Positions 1 through 12,011 of a stretch of DNA of 64,000 bases are shown here, one piece after another. The stretch's first letter is position 1; each line of letters opens with the position of its first letter. The position numbers were made by a program, and so were the translations under genes. The DNA is from Glandiceps talaboti (lineage: Eukaryota > Hemichordata > Enteropneusta > Spengelidae), in the NCBI RefSeq assembly GCF_964340395.1, contig NC_135565.1, positions 20,882,209-20,946,208 of the forward strand, in the 5' to 3' direction. The notes below the pieces were generated by a model. The model searched no databases. It was not told the DNA's origin and saw nothing but the letters and a program-made list of their open reading frames with translations.

Positions 1-573
1 TACTCATTATTTATCAGTGTATCAACGTAATTTTCGTCAACTTTTTGTGTTTGTGGTCCTTGTATTTCAATTGCAAGTTATTCAGGAACCGACCGAATGA
101 GTGAGTTTACAACCACCCTAAAGTTTTCAGATATAATGGATTATCTTGTTTGTACAAGTTCATGACTCATGAACGCAAATAATTCACTAGTATATTTAGG
201 CTGAATCACTCTGCCAAATACAAATTTTAAATATTAAATGAGAATCGAAACTAAATCCAATCTCTATTATGTTGTTAAGGAAATCATTGGTAACAAATTA
301 CGGGATAATTTGAGGTAATTACCTGATACCACCCATTCATCGTGAGTGCCGTTTCAGCATCGTGACTCGAGTTGTTTGCAACAGCACGAACGGCGATACG
401 ATGAACGATGAGGTGATATTGGTTTATCATACACCTACGCTCATGAATTCAATGCAAATACAAGAACAATAAAAATGAGCACGGCACGGTCACGACCTGC
501 AGGGCTAATGATACAAAATAACATTTTGACATGGCTGTGAGATTTCTTTATGTTTCGTTTCATGTTAACTCAG

Positions 574-640
574 TTTATAACAGATGTCATACAAGAAGAG
601 ATTAACAGGCAAACGAAGATGAAAGGTAGGTAACACAAAG

Positions 641-730
<90 letters not shown>

Positions 731-1607
731 CATCGAGCACTGTTCTCTCCAGCGAGACACTTATATTCATATGTATGTATATGTATATATATAATAGTAT
801 CAAGCAAAGGGCAAAGGTACACATGAACCGTTACACATTATTAGACGTGTTACGGCTTCTGTGCATCTTGCTTGATACTGTGTTATTTATACCGCTCTAC
901 ATACATATGCATTAATCACTAAAACGATCTACTCTATGCCATCATTCCAATATAAAAAGTCATCGTCAAATACTTAAAGTTACCAGATGTAAACTGAATG
1001 TCTTCTGTAAGGACAATACACAAACTTTTTAAATATTTCCAACGCTCATCAAAACTCGAAATTCATGATATATTCCTTAATTGGTAAATTTCAGTCAGTT
1101 TGTAGATGACTCAAATTGAAAAAAAAACATTGAACCTTTATGACACGTTTTATTCTCATGTGTGTGTGTGTGTGTATGTGTTCATGTGTGTGTGCGTGCG
1201 CGCGCGTGTGCGTGTGTATGTGTGTGTTTGTGCAGACCATTTGACATTTGAAGTTTGCAGCAAAATTACGAAAAAAAAACACGGTAAAAAGAACGGGAAG
1301 ATGAAAGTGTAACTAATTTTGGAAAATATAATTTTAGAGAAACTTCAGAAAGTAGAAGAAGAAGAAGTATTGAAAAGGTAGATCATAGAAAACACATACG
1401 CTAGTCGGCATATTGTTTACGTTACATATTTTGTCATGTTATCTTTTCAGGTGAAAGTTATATCACAATTAAGGAACTGAAATACATTATGAATACGACC
1501 ATCCTCAAAATAAACTCGTCGGCATCAAATGAAATTAGCTCTGATCATTTGACTGCAGCCGCCCATTTAACTGGTAAATCTGAAGGATTCGACCTAAGTA
1601 AGCATCG

Positions 1608-1653
<46 letters not shown>

Positions 1654-4455
1654 TTGAATTCATGAACCTTAACTTTTCTCATACTGTTAGCGAATTGTCT
1701 CACATTTGGTATATAGCAAAGATATTCAAGACCGTTCTTTGCGTGAAAAAAAGACAGCCATAAGTTCCAACTGAAAAATTTGCAGTAGCGTGCGTTAAAT
1801 TTAATTAATTTTTCCATAGACCCTACACGTACACGTTAGTGTAGTGTCCAGGATGTTTCACTTTATTTCTATATGTTATTTTTGTATGCTTTACCATGCT
1901 TGCTATGGTATGTTGTTATGCAATAAAGGTTAAATACTCCACTTGACATCAAACGTGCCAAACATAACTACAAAGTAGATTGTACTATGTTTCAATGTCT
2001 TTATTTAAAACCCTAGGTAAACGCATCCCTAAGGAAATCAACAAGATAAAAGTTGGTCCATGGGAATGGCGTTATGGTATTTCATTCATTAAACACGTGG
2101 ACATTGACGACTTCAACCTGGTCGTAATAATTCCCGGTTTATATTATATATACAGTCAGGTAAGTAAACATTAACGAGTTACACAATTGTTTGTGGCTAG
2201 CTGCTGAAATCGTGCTAATTTTTAAGAAATATTTACACGACGTTAAAGTGGCACAAGCTGTATGAGTTTTAGCCTTTCTACTCGGCTAAAAATACTCACA
2301 TAAAACCTCAATCATTTTGTTTTAATATAAGGCTAATGTAGATGCATGCCTTCTATGATATTACAATTAACAGCCGCTCATTATTTTGGGATTTGCTCAT
2401 TTACTATTTTTCCTAAAATTCCATTGTCTAAGTTGCACAGTACCAAATGTTGACATCACGATTTTCTCACATAAATGCTACTTTTAAATTCTTACTCTAT
2501 AAGGTCTCATAAAACACGTGTTTTCCCAGATATGCTAAGTGAAAATATTAAAGAGCAAAGCCCGAAATAAATAAGCCGGTGTTAATTGTCTTCTAGCATT
2601 GTTAGAACAGTTTATTTCATGATAGATATTTCCTCGAATTTTTTTCATACATATCATAAATTACGTCATCGGATCTTATATAGGGTACATCTTTATATAC
2701 AGGCTTGACGGTTCAGTGAAATGCAAGTAGAACATTGCGAGTACCTTTGAAAAACACGCCCAAAATCACGCCCAAAATCGTAAAATAAGTTTTTTGCCCC
2801 TTTTACTTATTAATATTTATAATTATGATGTTCCTATTTCTCATGTGCGTGGGCGATTGAACGTAAATAAAGTAATAACATCAAGTAATTGAAACTTATT
2901 ATGATTTGATCATTATGAGTCAGGTTAACGTATGTAGATAATTGTTTACCAAGGACACGTGATCAAAAACCCGTGTATTCTGTATGTTCATTGTGTTTTC
3001 ATTTACAGGTATATTTCAGAAATGACAGAGATGTTGAGACATCAACTGAATACTTATATTATACAATGCTTGGTAAGTGACAACCTGTTGAATTGCCATT
3101 TCAGAGAAACAGCGACAATTCAGTCACGATTTCTAGTTTATAATGGGATTGGAAATGTCTTAGACTTTACATCTATAATTAATATCATTACATCATTTAC
3201 AATATTTAAGTACCTTTCGGCTGCTCACAAAATACGTTGAAGTTGTCTACGAGGGTATAAACAATGATATGTATGATGGTTGTAAGTAGACGGATATAGA
3301 AGTTTTGTTTATTTTATTACTCGTTGCCTAGAAATGCTGCCGATCATAACATCGGTTTATCAGTGGTGGACAATTAAGGGACTGAAAAGTCTACTCCTTA
3401 TTACAATATTAAACTGACGAACACTGATATAAAAAAAACAGTGGGTGCCTCAGATGCATGATGTAGATACATGCCATGTTTTATCAGTTTGTTTGTTGTC
3501 TTTGAAATAATCATGTCATGTACTTACATCAGAGACACCCAATGTTATTTTCTATCAATGTATGTCTGTTTGATAGTGTGATGAGGAGACAACTTTCGGC
3601 ACCTTCAAAACCAGTTTTAATCATAGACCCTACACTTGTAGGGTCTATGTTCTGACCAACGCCATTTCTAGTACAAGCTTGTATTACAACGATGTTCGAC
3701 CAAATGTATCACTCAGTCTGTCTCAAGCTGTGCTAAAACTACCAACTCTACTGGCAGCAAGTTTCCCTGTTGATACCAGTGTAATCTTTCATTCCTTGAT
3801 GTTTAATTAGTGTACACTTCACCAGTGGAGTTTTAAGTAGAGTCTTCAGGATATAAACACTGGGATATCTAATCTGGTATAATAAACAAAGTTGTAGTGT
3901 GTTCTAGTTGCTAATGTAACATCAAATGTTGGAGTTGTTTGTTTAACGTCTGAGTGAAGTGAGTGAGTGTATGTGTGTCATATTATCCTGTGGTGTGACA
4001 AGCTAACCTTGGTCTTATCAACAATTTATTTACAATAAAAATCAGGGAGTGAAAGATTACACTGTGGTCAATAGAGAAACTTGCTGTTAGTAGGTAGTTT
4101 TAGCACAGCTTGAGCGAGACTAAGAGATACATTTGGTCGACGATCGTTCTAATCTTTCCTGTGCAACTATAGTCTTAAGGTGGTTTTAATTGTATATGCT
4201 AATCAAATTATATTATGTTGCATTACAGAGAGCGTTGCCTATCCTATCGAGCCTATAACACTGATGAAGAGTGGCCAAGCATACAATAAAGATGAACACC
4301 CATCAAGATATTACACCAGCTTTCATTCAGGCCTCTTCCACTTAAGAGAAGGTGACAAGATATATCTGACAGCATATTTACAAGATGAATTCGTACATCT
4401 AGATAACACACAAGAATCTACTTTCATTGGAATGTATCGTGTTTATAACATGTAG
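574..4455 (+). CDS. TRAIL-like TNF ligand, unit 1 copy (5' end outside window)
   Basis: Coding exons 574-625, 1451-1597, 2017-2159, 3009-3072 and 4229-4455 (stop TAG) join in phase and match exons 2-6 of the complete gene at 9511-14916. The product is the stalk end plus a full TNF homology domain of a type II membrane ligand that binds TNF receptors as a trimer. Diagnostic strings are LTAAAHLTG (strand A), [31 protein letters not shown] and [14 protein letters not shown], then GMYRVYNM at the C-terminus. The LMKS string and overall pattern resemble vertebrate TRAIL (TNFSF10). Exon 1 with the membrane anchor should lie about 0.84 kb before base 1, judged from the duplication offset. It differs from the unit 2 copy at 6 amino acids over exons 2-6. 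Likely functional, but only partly visible. Confidence 0.82.
643..727. repeat. (TA)n microsatellite just after a TNF exon 2 donor
   Basis: About 42 uninterrupted TA units starting some 18 bp after the exon 2 splice donor of the unit 1 plus-strand TNF gene. Confidence 0.97.
1158..1232. repeat. (GT)n/(GC)n tract in TNF intron 2
   Basis: Interrupted GT tract with a central alternating CG stretch (GTGCGTGCGCGCGCGTGTGC), a Z-DNA-prone composition. Duplicated at 11496-11570. Confidence 0.95.
1608..1650. repeat. (ATCA)n tract just after the TNF exon 3 donor
   Basis: Starts about 11 bp after the exon 3 donor at 1598. The unit 2 counterpart (11946-12009) is longer, with about 15 units. Confidence 0.96.
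3683..4153. repeat. Foldback (inverted repeat) in intron 5 of the unit 1 TNF gene
   Basis: The left arm, 3683-3796, is the reverse complement, with scattered mismatches, of the right arm at 4045-4153; the spacer is about 250 bp. The shared core includes TAGTTTTAGCACAGCTTGAG and ACATTTGGTCGA. The right arm ends about 75 bp before exon 6. A short palindrome (ATAGACCCTACACTTGTAGG) lies just left of the left arm at 3625. It may be an old MITE; no clear flanking duplication was seen. Confidence 0.75.
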
Positions 4456-4577
4456 TTAGATATAGTTAAAAAATGGTGTATTATTTCAACATATTGATGT
4501 GTTTTCTTTTCTTTTTTCTTTTTTTTTCTTTTTCTTTTTTCTTCTATTTTTATATTATTTTTTTCTATTTTTTTTAT

Positions 4578-4583
4578 AATAAA
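4578..4583 (+). terminator. AATAAA polyadenylation signal, unit 1 TNF gene
   Basis: AATAAA 123 bp after the stop codon, following a long T-rich stretch. Confidence 0.5.
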
Positions 4584-6932
4584 AAAAAATAATTGAAATG
4601 TTTTCATTTAAGAGCACAGATATGGTGAATTATGTATTTTTAATGGCTCTTCACTCGAACGAAATAAGTCTTATTACTTCTGTGCATGTGGGGTATGTTT
4701 GGCCGTCGATGATTGGTTAGTTGTCTTTGTAAATGTATTTTTTTATCATAGTAAGTATTAACATACATTTTAGTGAAACTGGAAGTGTTTTAACACATCT
4801 TCCACGAATCTGGATATTGTTGTATTTATGTATTTTACCAATTTATAGTATTTTAAAGTTATTTTATAATTTTTGTTTCATAAATTTATAAAACTTTTAA
4901 GTTGAGTACATAGAAAGTCTGCCATGTACATTTTGTTTCATCGTCGCAAACCACGGCCTCTTTTACGGCACCGGTACCGTCGAAACTTGCCGTAAGAACT
5001 TGTTTTCAAAGTATAGCGGAAGAAATAACAGCTCTGCTTTGCGAGAATGGTTTTGTTGTCCCTACGACTGTTTCCAAGCAACAATTTATATTGGTCATGT
5101 GTCATTCAAATGTTAATATTAACAAAGCAAACAGTGTATGATATACATTTGTATTAGTGTACGGTATTATACCTGTTTTCAGTGATCAGTTTGATAGAAG
5201 AAGTACAAGATAGCTTTTAACATGACAACTCATGAAAAATTACATAATTCATATAATTACAATGATGTAGGCTTGGTGTTTCACTCATGGGGCATTACGT
5301 TTTTCACACAAAGATATACATATTTCGACTCTAGACTAACAATAAAAGAGACACAATAAACACAGCAGGATCCTTTGCCCAATTCCATTGAACACTGATA
5401 AGCATTGCTATTCTTTCACAATGCAGTAAAAATAGACTTCTAATGAAAACATTACACATGGACTTGATGATTTTATTGGCTGCAATTGTTTATTTTCCAA
5501 CTGATAATCGACATTTCAACGTGACTACTTCTACATCCCCACTGTGCTCGGCATCTATGTAATTCTCTTTTTTTGGCATTATAAGTTATCTGAGGGCGTA
5601 ATACCAAGCCTACATCATTTTAGCTGCAATTTACTTTTGTAACATTCAAGTACTGAAATACAGTAGTTAGCTTCGGCCTTTGTACAAGCGAAGATATTTT
5701 CATTAAAAAATTGTGCAATCTTTGGCACAAACAAAATAATATCTTGTCTGGGTCAATTATAAAAGGAAGCACTCGATTTAATCCTAATCAATGTTGTTAT
5801 CAACAAAGATGATTGGATAACAAGACTGTAAAGGAAGTAACTCAAAAATAAAATAAAAACTCAAAACAAGTCAAATTGGTAAATTAAAACTGCACAAACT
5901 GTAACTGGGACATGTTATGTACAATAACTTACTCGATATCGTACATCCTTAGAAGTATTGCATCACCTAAGGATAAACGTATTTTCTGCAGCTGTATACC
6001 AAGAATAAGCGCCCTCAACGGCGATCACAACTTCAGCCTGTTTCCGTACAGCATATGATAATGTCGACCACTAATTAACATGTACAATGTCTAATTATTG
6101 AAATTTTAGCAATTTTCAGTGAATATATTGTGGTTTTCTGACAGTTAAAATTAGTACTAAAACAGTTTTAACATTATATATTATTGCCTTGATATTAGAT
6201 TATATGTCCGAAGTGCAAAGATATGATCAGCACGCTTCCTTGTTATCATATGTGTGAGTGTTTGTCTAGTGTCATAATCACCCAGATAAGAGATAAAGCA
6301 AATTTCGTGGTAACTGAACCCGGCCAATTATGAGATTAAGGGTGTGTAAATAAGAGGAGAAGAATGGACAAGATGCCTTTATTTAGTCAATAAAGAGATA
6401 AAAGAGAGAAATGTAGTCAGGGAAAGAAGAAAAAAAATCTTATATCACCACAAAAATCAATGAGTCAGTTGATCAATATCACACACAAAATAAGTTTTAT
6501 TTCACCACAAACATTAATCATTCAATGGATCAATCAATTACATGCTCTCAGCTCCCTGTGGTTTAACACTGTTAATACACACTAGAATCTATCGCTACCA
6601 ATCAGAGCTCGAATTGGTAATTTCATTAGTATTGTTTCTAAATATACTCTGCAAGTTCACTGTCAGCTATTCTAGTACATTTGAAACACGATACATTCCA
6701 AAATAAGTAGATTCTTGTCTATTGTCCAATTCTATTATATCGTCATGTAGATAGACTTTCATGTACACTTTATCCCCTTCTCTTAAATGGAATAGCCCAG
6801 AATGAAAACTGGTGTAATATTTGTGTGAATTTTCATCTTGGTTTTGCATACAACCGCTCTTCATCAGTGTGATTGGTTCGATAGGGTAGGTAGTACTATC
6901 TGAAATATAAACATTATATGAATGTATTATGA

Positions 6933-6940
6933 TGACGTCA
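6933..6940. promoter_or_regulatory. Perfect CRE palindrome (TGACGTCA), unit 1
   Basis: TGACGTCA is the consensus CREB/ATF site. It sits in intron 5 of the minus-strand TNF gene, about 34 bp before the exon 6 acceptor. Motif only; binding is not shown. Confidence 0.4.
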
Positions 6941-7572
6941 TAATTGAACTATACGCGTTTAATGTGAATCATCGAAATTAATAATTCATCGCACTGACAA
7001 TGTTACTAAGTCAAATTGTAGACATCAGTGGATGTTTGATTACTTCTATCCTTGGTCAGTAGCGATATGTATCTCTAATTGCAGTTTTTATTAAGAACCT
7101 TTTAAAGTTTAACAAATTCTTGAATCACGAGGAAATGTTACTATCGCCTTCATATTTTTTGTAATGTATTACATATATGCATAATAATTCATTAATAATA
7201 TGCATAATAAAACGTGCAATATTTTAGTCTTATCAAATCGTGTTCAATAAGGATCTGTTTATGTTTATGTTGCCTTAACACCACTTTGATGCGTTGATGC
7301 ACGACGGGTGGAAACACATATATATTTGAATTTCACTTCGAGACATTGGAATCTAACATTCCTTTTGTCCATCAATGATAGTTTACTTAAAATATATAAA
7401 ATAGTTATCTTTCCAGGCTATGTTCATGTAAATCACAATAGCTATACAAATTTATGACTGTAAATGATAAATAGTAAACATTTGACATTTTATGTGTTTG
7501 CATCGTCGTAAACCACAGCCTCTTTTACGGCACCGTCCAAGCCATTTCGTTGCTTGAGCAGAAATATATGCT

Positions 7573-7618
<46 letters not shown>
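7573..7618. repeat. (GT)n next to the exon 5 donor of the truncated minus-strand TNF gene
   Basis: Lies 28 bp downstream of the minus-strand exon 5 end at 7645. The unit 2 counterpart at 17797-17859 is longer. Confidence 0.96.
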
Positions 7619-7620
<2 letters not shown>

Positions 7621-8386
7621 ATACAAAATATAAAGTTAACGTACTTAGCATCGTGTAATGTAGATACTCCGTCACTTTGTCGGTTTCCTTGGAACCAGGG
7701 TAATATCTGAAGTAAACCTATAAGTAATAAATTGTAAAATATGAAATGTGTTATGTGGGAAACACAACAAAGAATGCAGTGATATATAATGTCAAATTTC
7801 AAGTCGATATCAAATTTCTATAACACAATATTGTCTTTGAATTTACATATTATAACAATACAATTCAATTCAATTCAATTCAGTTCAAAACTTTATTGTC
7901 TGCATATAAAAACACAGAAAATTGTCTTGATGGACAAAAATACAATGTGTTGAATTAAAAACTAGAAATAATTTAATGATGTATTTCCAACACGGGAATT
8001 CCCATCAAACTTTTACGTTTTTTATTGTGTTATATAAACTTATATATATAACAATGTCAATTTAGTATTGACAATTTTATGACAACTTTTGATTTATTGA
8101 CAACGGTATGATGAATACATGTATTATGATTTATGTATTGATTAAACTACACGGAAACGTCCTATGAATTATATATAATTGTATTAATTGATTTGTTGTC
8201 GATACGCAGACATTCTCAACCAACTACATCATCACTATATCGAACTCTTTACCCCCCCCCCCCGTCTTTATATAATAGGCATGTTCGTTAGATTAGCAAA
8301 CATAGTAATAACGATCTGACAAAATAATATCCATGAATGATAATGTTTACTGAATATTACTCTTATTGCACGATGAAGGATCAAAT

Positions 8387-8522
8387 TAGTCTCGCTGCCA
8401 GACTCGTGACTTTCGTCCCTAATCTGTTTATGTCTGGACTCGTCCCTCTCTTCTCGCGGCTGCGCTGCTCGGCATGCATAAACAGATTAGGGACGATAGT
8501 CACGAGTCTGACAGCGAGACTA
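8387..8522. mobile_element. 136-bp inverted-repeat MITE, present in unit 1 only
   Basis: Terminal inverted repeats of 46 bp (8387-8432 and 8477-8522) begin TAGTCTCGCTG and differ at only two places. A 9-bp imperfect direct repeat flanks it (GGATCAAAT and GGATGAAAT). The same place in unit 2 reads GGATCAGATC with no insert, so unit 2 is the empty site. The long repeats and 9-bp duplication fit a non-autonomous Mutator-like element; hAT-like with an 8-bp duplication is the alternative. No coding capacity. Confidence 0.8.
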
Positions 8523-8537
8523 GGATGAAATCAACTT

Positions 8538-8720
8538 CAGACCACTACAGTCATGACTGAGTTAGAGAGTAGATTGGTCTTACGTGGGGTAAAGTTCTCA
8601 GACCACTACAGTCATGACTGAGTTAGAGAGTAGATTGGTCTTACGTGGGGTAAAGTTCTCAGACCACTACAGTCATGACTGAGTTAGAGAGTAGATTGGT
8701 TTTACGTGAGGCAAAACTCA
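8538..8720. repeat. 61-bp tandem repeat, three copies
   Basis: Copies start at 8538, 8599 and 8660, each opening CAGACCACTACAGTCATGAC. The first two are nearly identical and the third is slightly diverged. Unit 2 has a single related copy at about 18600-18660, so the expansion followed the duplication. A related motif marks the end of the duplicated block at about 8812-8825. Confidence 0.85.
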
Positions 8721-9435
8721 ATCCTGTGCAAAAGACGTACATTCACAGTAACAGAAGTTTGTGGCAGCCTTCTGTCCCAACCTGGACCACGAGAATTAGT
8801 TAGTTAATTCAGACCACTGCAGTCCTGAAGTACATTTGAAATTTCGCTAACAAGATTGGATACCCACCCATCCAGGGACTGTCGCCACCGAGGGGGTGTA
8901 ACACAGCGTGTCTTGTAGTCAACACGATAAGAAGGCTTCTAATTTGTTAAACATGGAACTGCCCTATATAAAGAGGATTATGGCTAATCTATGCAAATGC
9001 GGGAAATTCAAACTGCTGTACAGAGCACTAGCTTCTGGGTCTTGTTTTCAGCATTTTTTCTGTGCTCCGAGAAACACACAGGTCATGTATCATGTACACA
9101 TTGTTTGTGAATGTCGTCGGATGGTAACTTGATACACTAATTAGTTGAAAATCAATCAGTTTGTTTCATAGAATGAAAAAAAAAAACCTTTCAAAATGAG
9201 ACAAATTCCCCTGCAAACAGCTGTTTAGATTGTGTGTCACTCAGGATTATTCGGTATTTGCATGTGAAAACCCCAGATAGGGAATGTTTATATTTTGGTG
9301 ATTACTTGCCAGTGAGTCATCACAAGTTCTCAACCTCCAAACATACAGTCAGACATATGCAAAATAGGGTCCCAGGCACAGGGTGTCGTACTCGCCCCAT
9401 GACCCCCTAGGAGGAAGTTAAATTTAAACATATAC

Positions 9436-9442
9436 TATAAAT
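9436..9442 (+). promoter_or_regulatory. Candidate TATA box of the plus-strand TNF gene
   Basis: TATAAAT lies 75 bp before the ATG at 9511, which would place transcription start near 9466 with a leader of about 45 nt. Inferred from motif and spacing only. Confidence 0.4.
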
Positions 9443-9510
9443 GTGGACTCACTACAACCCCATCATTTGCAAAACCAATTGACACCAGGCAGGTCCTCGT
9501 TGTAACCAAG

Positions 9511-10977
9511 ATGCAGTACCCTTGCCAAGTGTATAGTCACTCTGCGATGGTTTATGAAAACAACAATACAGGCGAGAGATATTATCGTTGGGTTAAAGGC
9601 CTACGCGTGACATTGTTTATTCAAGCCATCTTAGTATTTGTGATCTATCCTATGATACTTACTACAACTGTGATCAGATTTACAGATGAAGTCAAACAAG
9701 TCCGTCAGAAAATAGACCAAAGTAAGGATGTTGATGTCAGTTACTTGGCTGGACAAATTCGCGATTGTAGCTGCCAGGAAGGCCGAGGTTTGCAGGATAC
9801 AGGAACGAATAGTTCTTCTTGTTGTGTTGATATCAGAGGAAATATTACAAAGGTAATAAGGTATATACTGTGTATAATTTGAAAAGATGTGTTTAGAATC
9901 AAAATTATTAACACTTTCGATAAGGCCAAATAAAAAAAATTGTGTAGTTCTGGTTACACTCAATTTTAGAATAGGTGGGGGTAGATAGATTTTTTTATTT
10001 GTTAATATATTTTTTCTGGTTGAGTGTCTAGTTCAGGTTTTCCATTCCTTTAGATGGTCTCTGTGTTGTTTATTTCATCATATCAGATGTACAGTAATTA
10101 CAGATTGGAAGAACAGTTTTAGAGTTTCTCTTTAAGTTGATTGCAGTTTCCGCATCCACTATTTCTCGTGAGACTCCACAACTTTTGCGATTTTATTATT
10201 TTTTTCTAAAAAAAAAAGTTTAGGGTCGGCAGTGAAAAGCTAGTAACCGGAACCATACAATCATTTTTTAGGCCGAAGAAAGATTAAGATGTTAGTGTAC
10301 GACATTGGTGCAACTAATTGAAATTCATTAATTTATTTTTGTTTACTCAGTGTTTATCAGTGTATCAACGTAATTTTCATCAACTTTTTGTGTTTGCGGT
10401 CCTTTTATTTCAATTGCAAGTTATTTAGGAACCGACCGAATGAGTAAGTTTACAACCACCCTAAAGTTTTAGGTATAATGGAGTGTCTCATAGAAGTTCA
10501 TGACTCACTGAGAACGTAAATAATTCACTAGTATATTTAGGCTGAATCACTCGGCCAAATACAAATTTTAAATATTAAATGAGAATCGAAACTAAATCCA
10601 ATCTCTATTATGTTGTTAAGGAAATCATTGGTAACAAATTACGGGATAATTTGAGGTAATTACCTGATACCACCCATTCATCGTGAGTGCCGTTTCAGCA
10701 TCGTGACTCGAGTTGTTTGCAACAGCACGAACGGCGATACGATGAACGATGAGGTGATATTGGTTTATCATAAACCTACGCTCATGAATTCAATGCAAAT
10801 ACAAGAACAATAAAAATGAGCACGGCACGGTCACGACCTGCAGGGCTAATGATACAAAATAACATTTTGACATGGCTGTGAGATTTCTTTATGTTTCGTT
10901 TCATGTTAACTCAGTATATAACAGATGTCATACAAGAAGAGATTAACAGGCAAACGAAGATGAAAGGTAGGTAACAC

Positions 10978-11068
<91 letters not shown>

Positions 11069-11952
11069 CATCGAGCACTGTTCTCTCCAGCGAGACACTT
11101 ATATTCATATGTATGTATATGTATATATATAATAGTATCAAGCAAAGGGCAAAGGTACACATGAACCGTTACACATTATTAGACGTGTTACGGCTTCTGT
11201 GCATCTTGCTTGATATTGTGTTATTTATACCGCTCTACATACATATGCATTAATCACTAAAACGATCTACTCTATGCCATCATTCCAATATAAAAAGTCA
11301 TCGTCAAATACTTAAAGTTACCAGATGTAAACTGAATGTCTTCTGTAAGGACAATACACAAACTTTTTAAATATTTCCAACGCTCATCAAAACTCGAAAT
11401 TCATGATATATTCCTTAATTGGTAAATTTCAGTCAGTTTGTAGATGACTCAAATTGAAAAAAAAACATTGAACCTTTATGACACGTTTTATTCTCATGTG
11501 TGTGTGTGTGTGTATGTGTTCATGTGTGTGTGCGTGCGCGCGCGTGTGCGTGTGTATGTGTGTGTTTGTGCAGACCATTTGACATTTGAAGTTTGCAGCA
11601 AAATTACGAAAAAAAAACACGGTAAAAAGAACGGGAAGATGAAAGTATAACTAATTTTGGAAAATATAATTTTAGAGAAACTTCAGAAAGTAGAAGAAGA
11701 AGAAGTATTGAAAAGGTAGATCATAGAAAACACATACGCTAGTCGGCATGTTGTTTACGTTACATATTTTGTCATGTTATCTTTTCAGGTGAAAGTTATA
11801 TCACAATCAAGGAACTGAAATACATTATGAATACGACCATCCTCAAAGTAAACTCGTCGGCATCAAATGAAATCAGCTCTGATCATTTGACTGCAGCCGC
11901 CCATTTAACTGGTAAATCTGAAGGATTCGACCTAAGTAAGCATCGTTCAATT

Positions 11953-12011
<59 letters not shown>

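Larger units (their letters stand above)
6667..7717 (-). pseudogene. Truncated TRAIL-like TNF gene, last two exons only
   Basis: Two exons, 7645-7717 and 6667-6899 (stop at the low end), match exons 5 and 6 of the complete minus-strand gene at 16888-21828. They encode VYFRYYPGSKETDKVTEYLH and the domain end with [17 protein letters not shown] and [18 protein letters not shown]. Exons 1-4 are absent between 7717 and the neighbouring plus-strand exon 1 at 9511, because the tandem duplication ends inside intron 4. What remains is intact: one amino-acid change (F for I before GMYRV) and a synonymous Leu codon change against the full copy. That points to a recent origin. Without start, membrane segment or strand A it cannot make a ligand, so I call it a duplication-made gene fragment. 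Transcription from some other promoter is possible. Confidence 0.8.
1..8825 (+). repeat. Tandem segmental duplication, unit 1 (left end outside window)
   Basis: From base 1 to about 8825 the sequence matches 10347 to about 18785 in the same order and orientation, exons and introns alike. The offset drifts from 10,346 at the left to about 10,220 near 6,700 through small insertions and deletions. Unit 1 holds extra DNA at about 4930-5150 and 5470-5560, and a 136-bp inverted-repeat insertion at 8387. Matching stops just after the motif CAGACCACTGCAGTC. Bases 1-573 are intron 1 of the plus-strand TNF gene. Confidence 0.9.
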
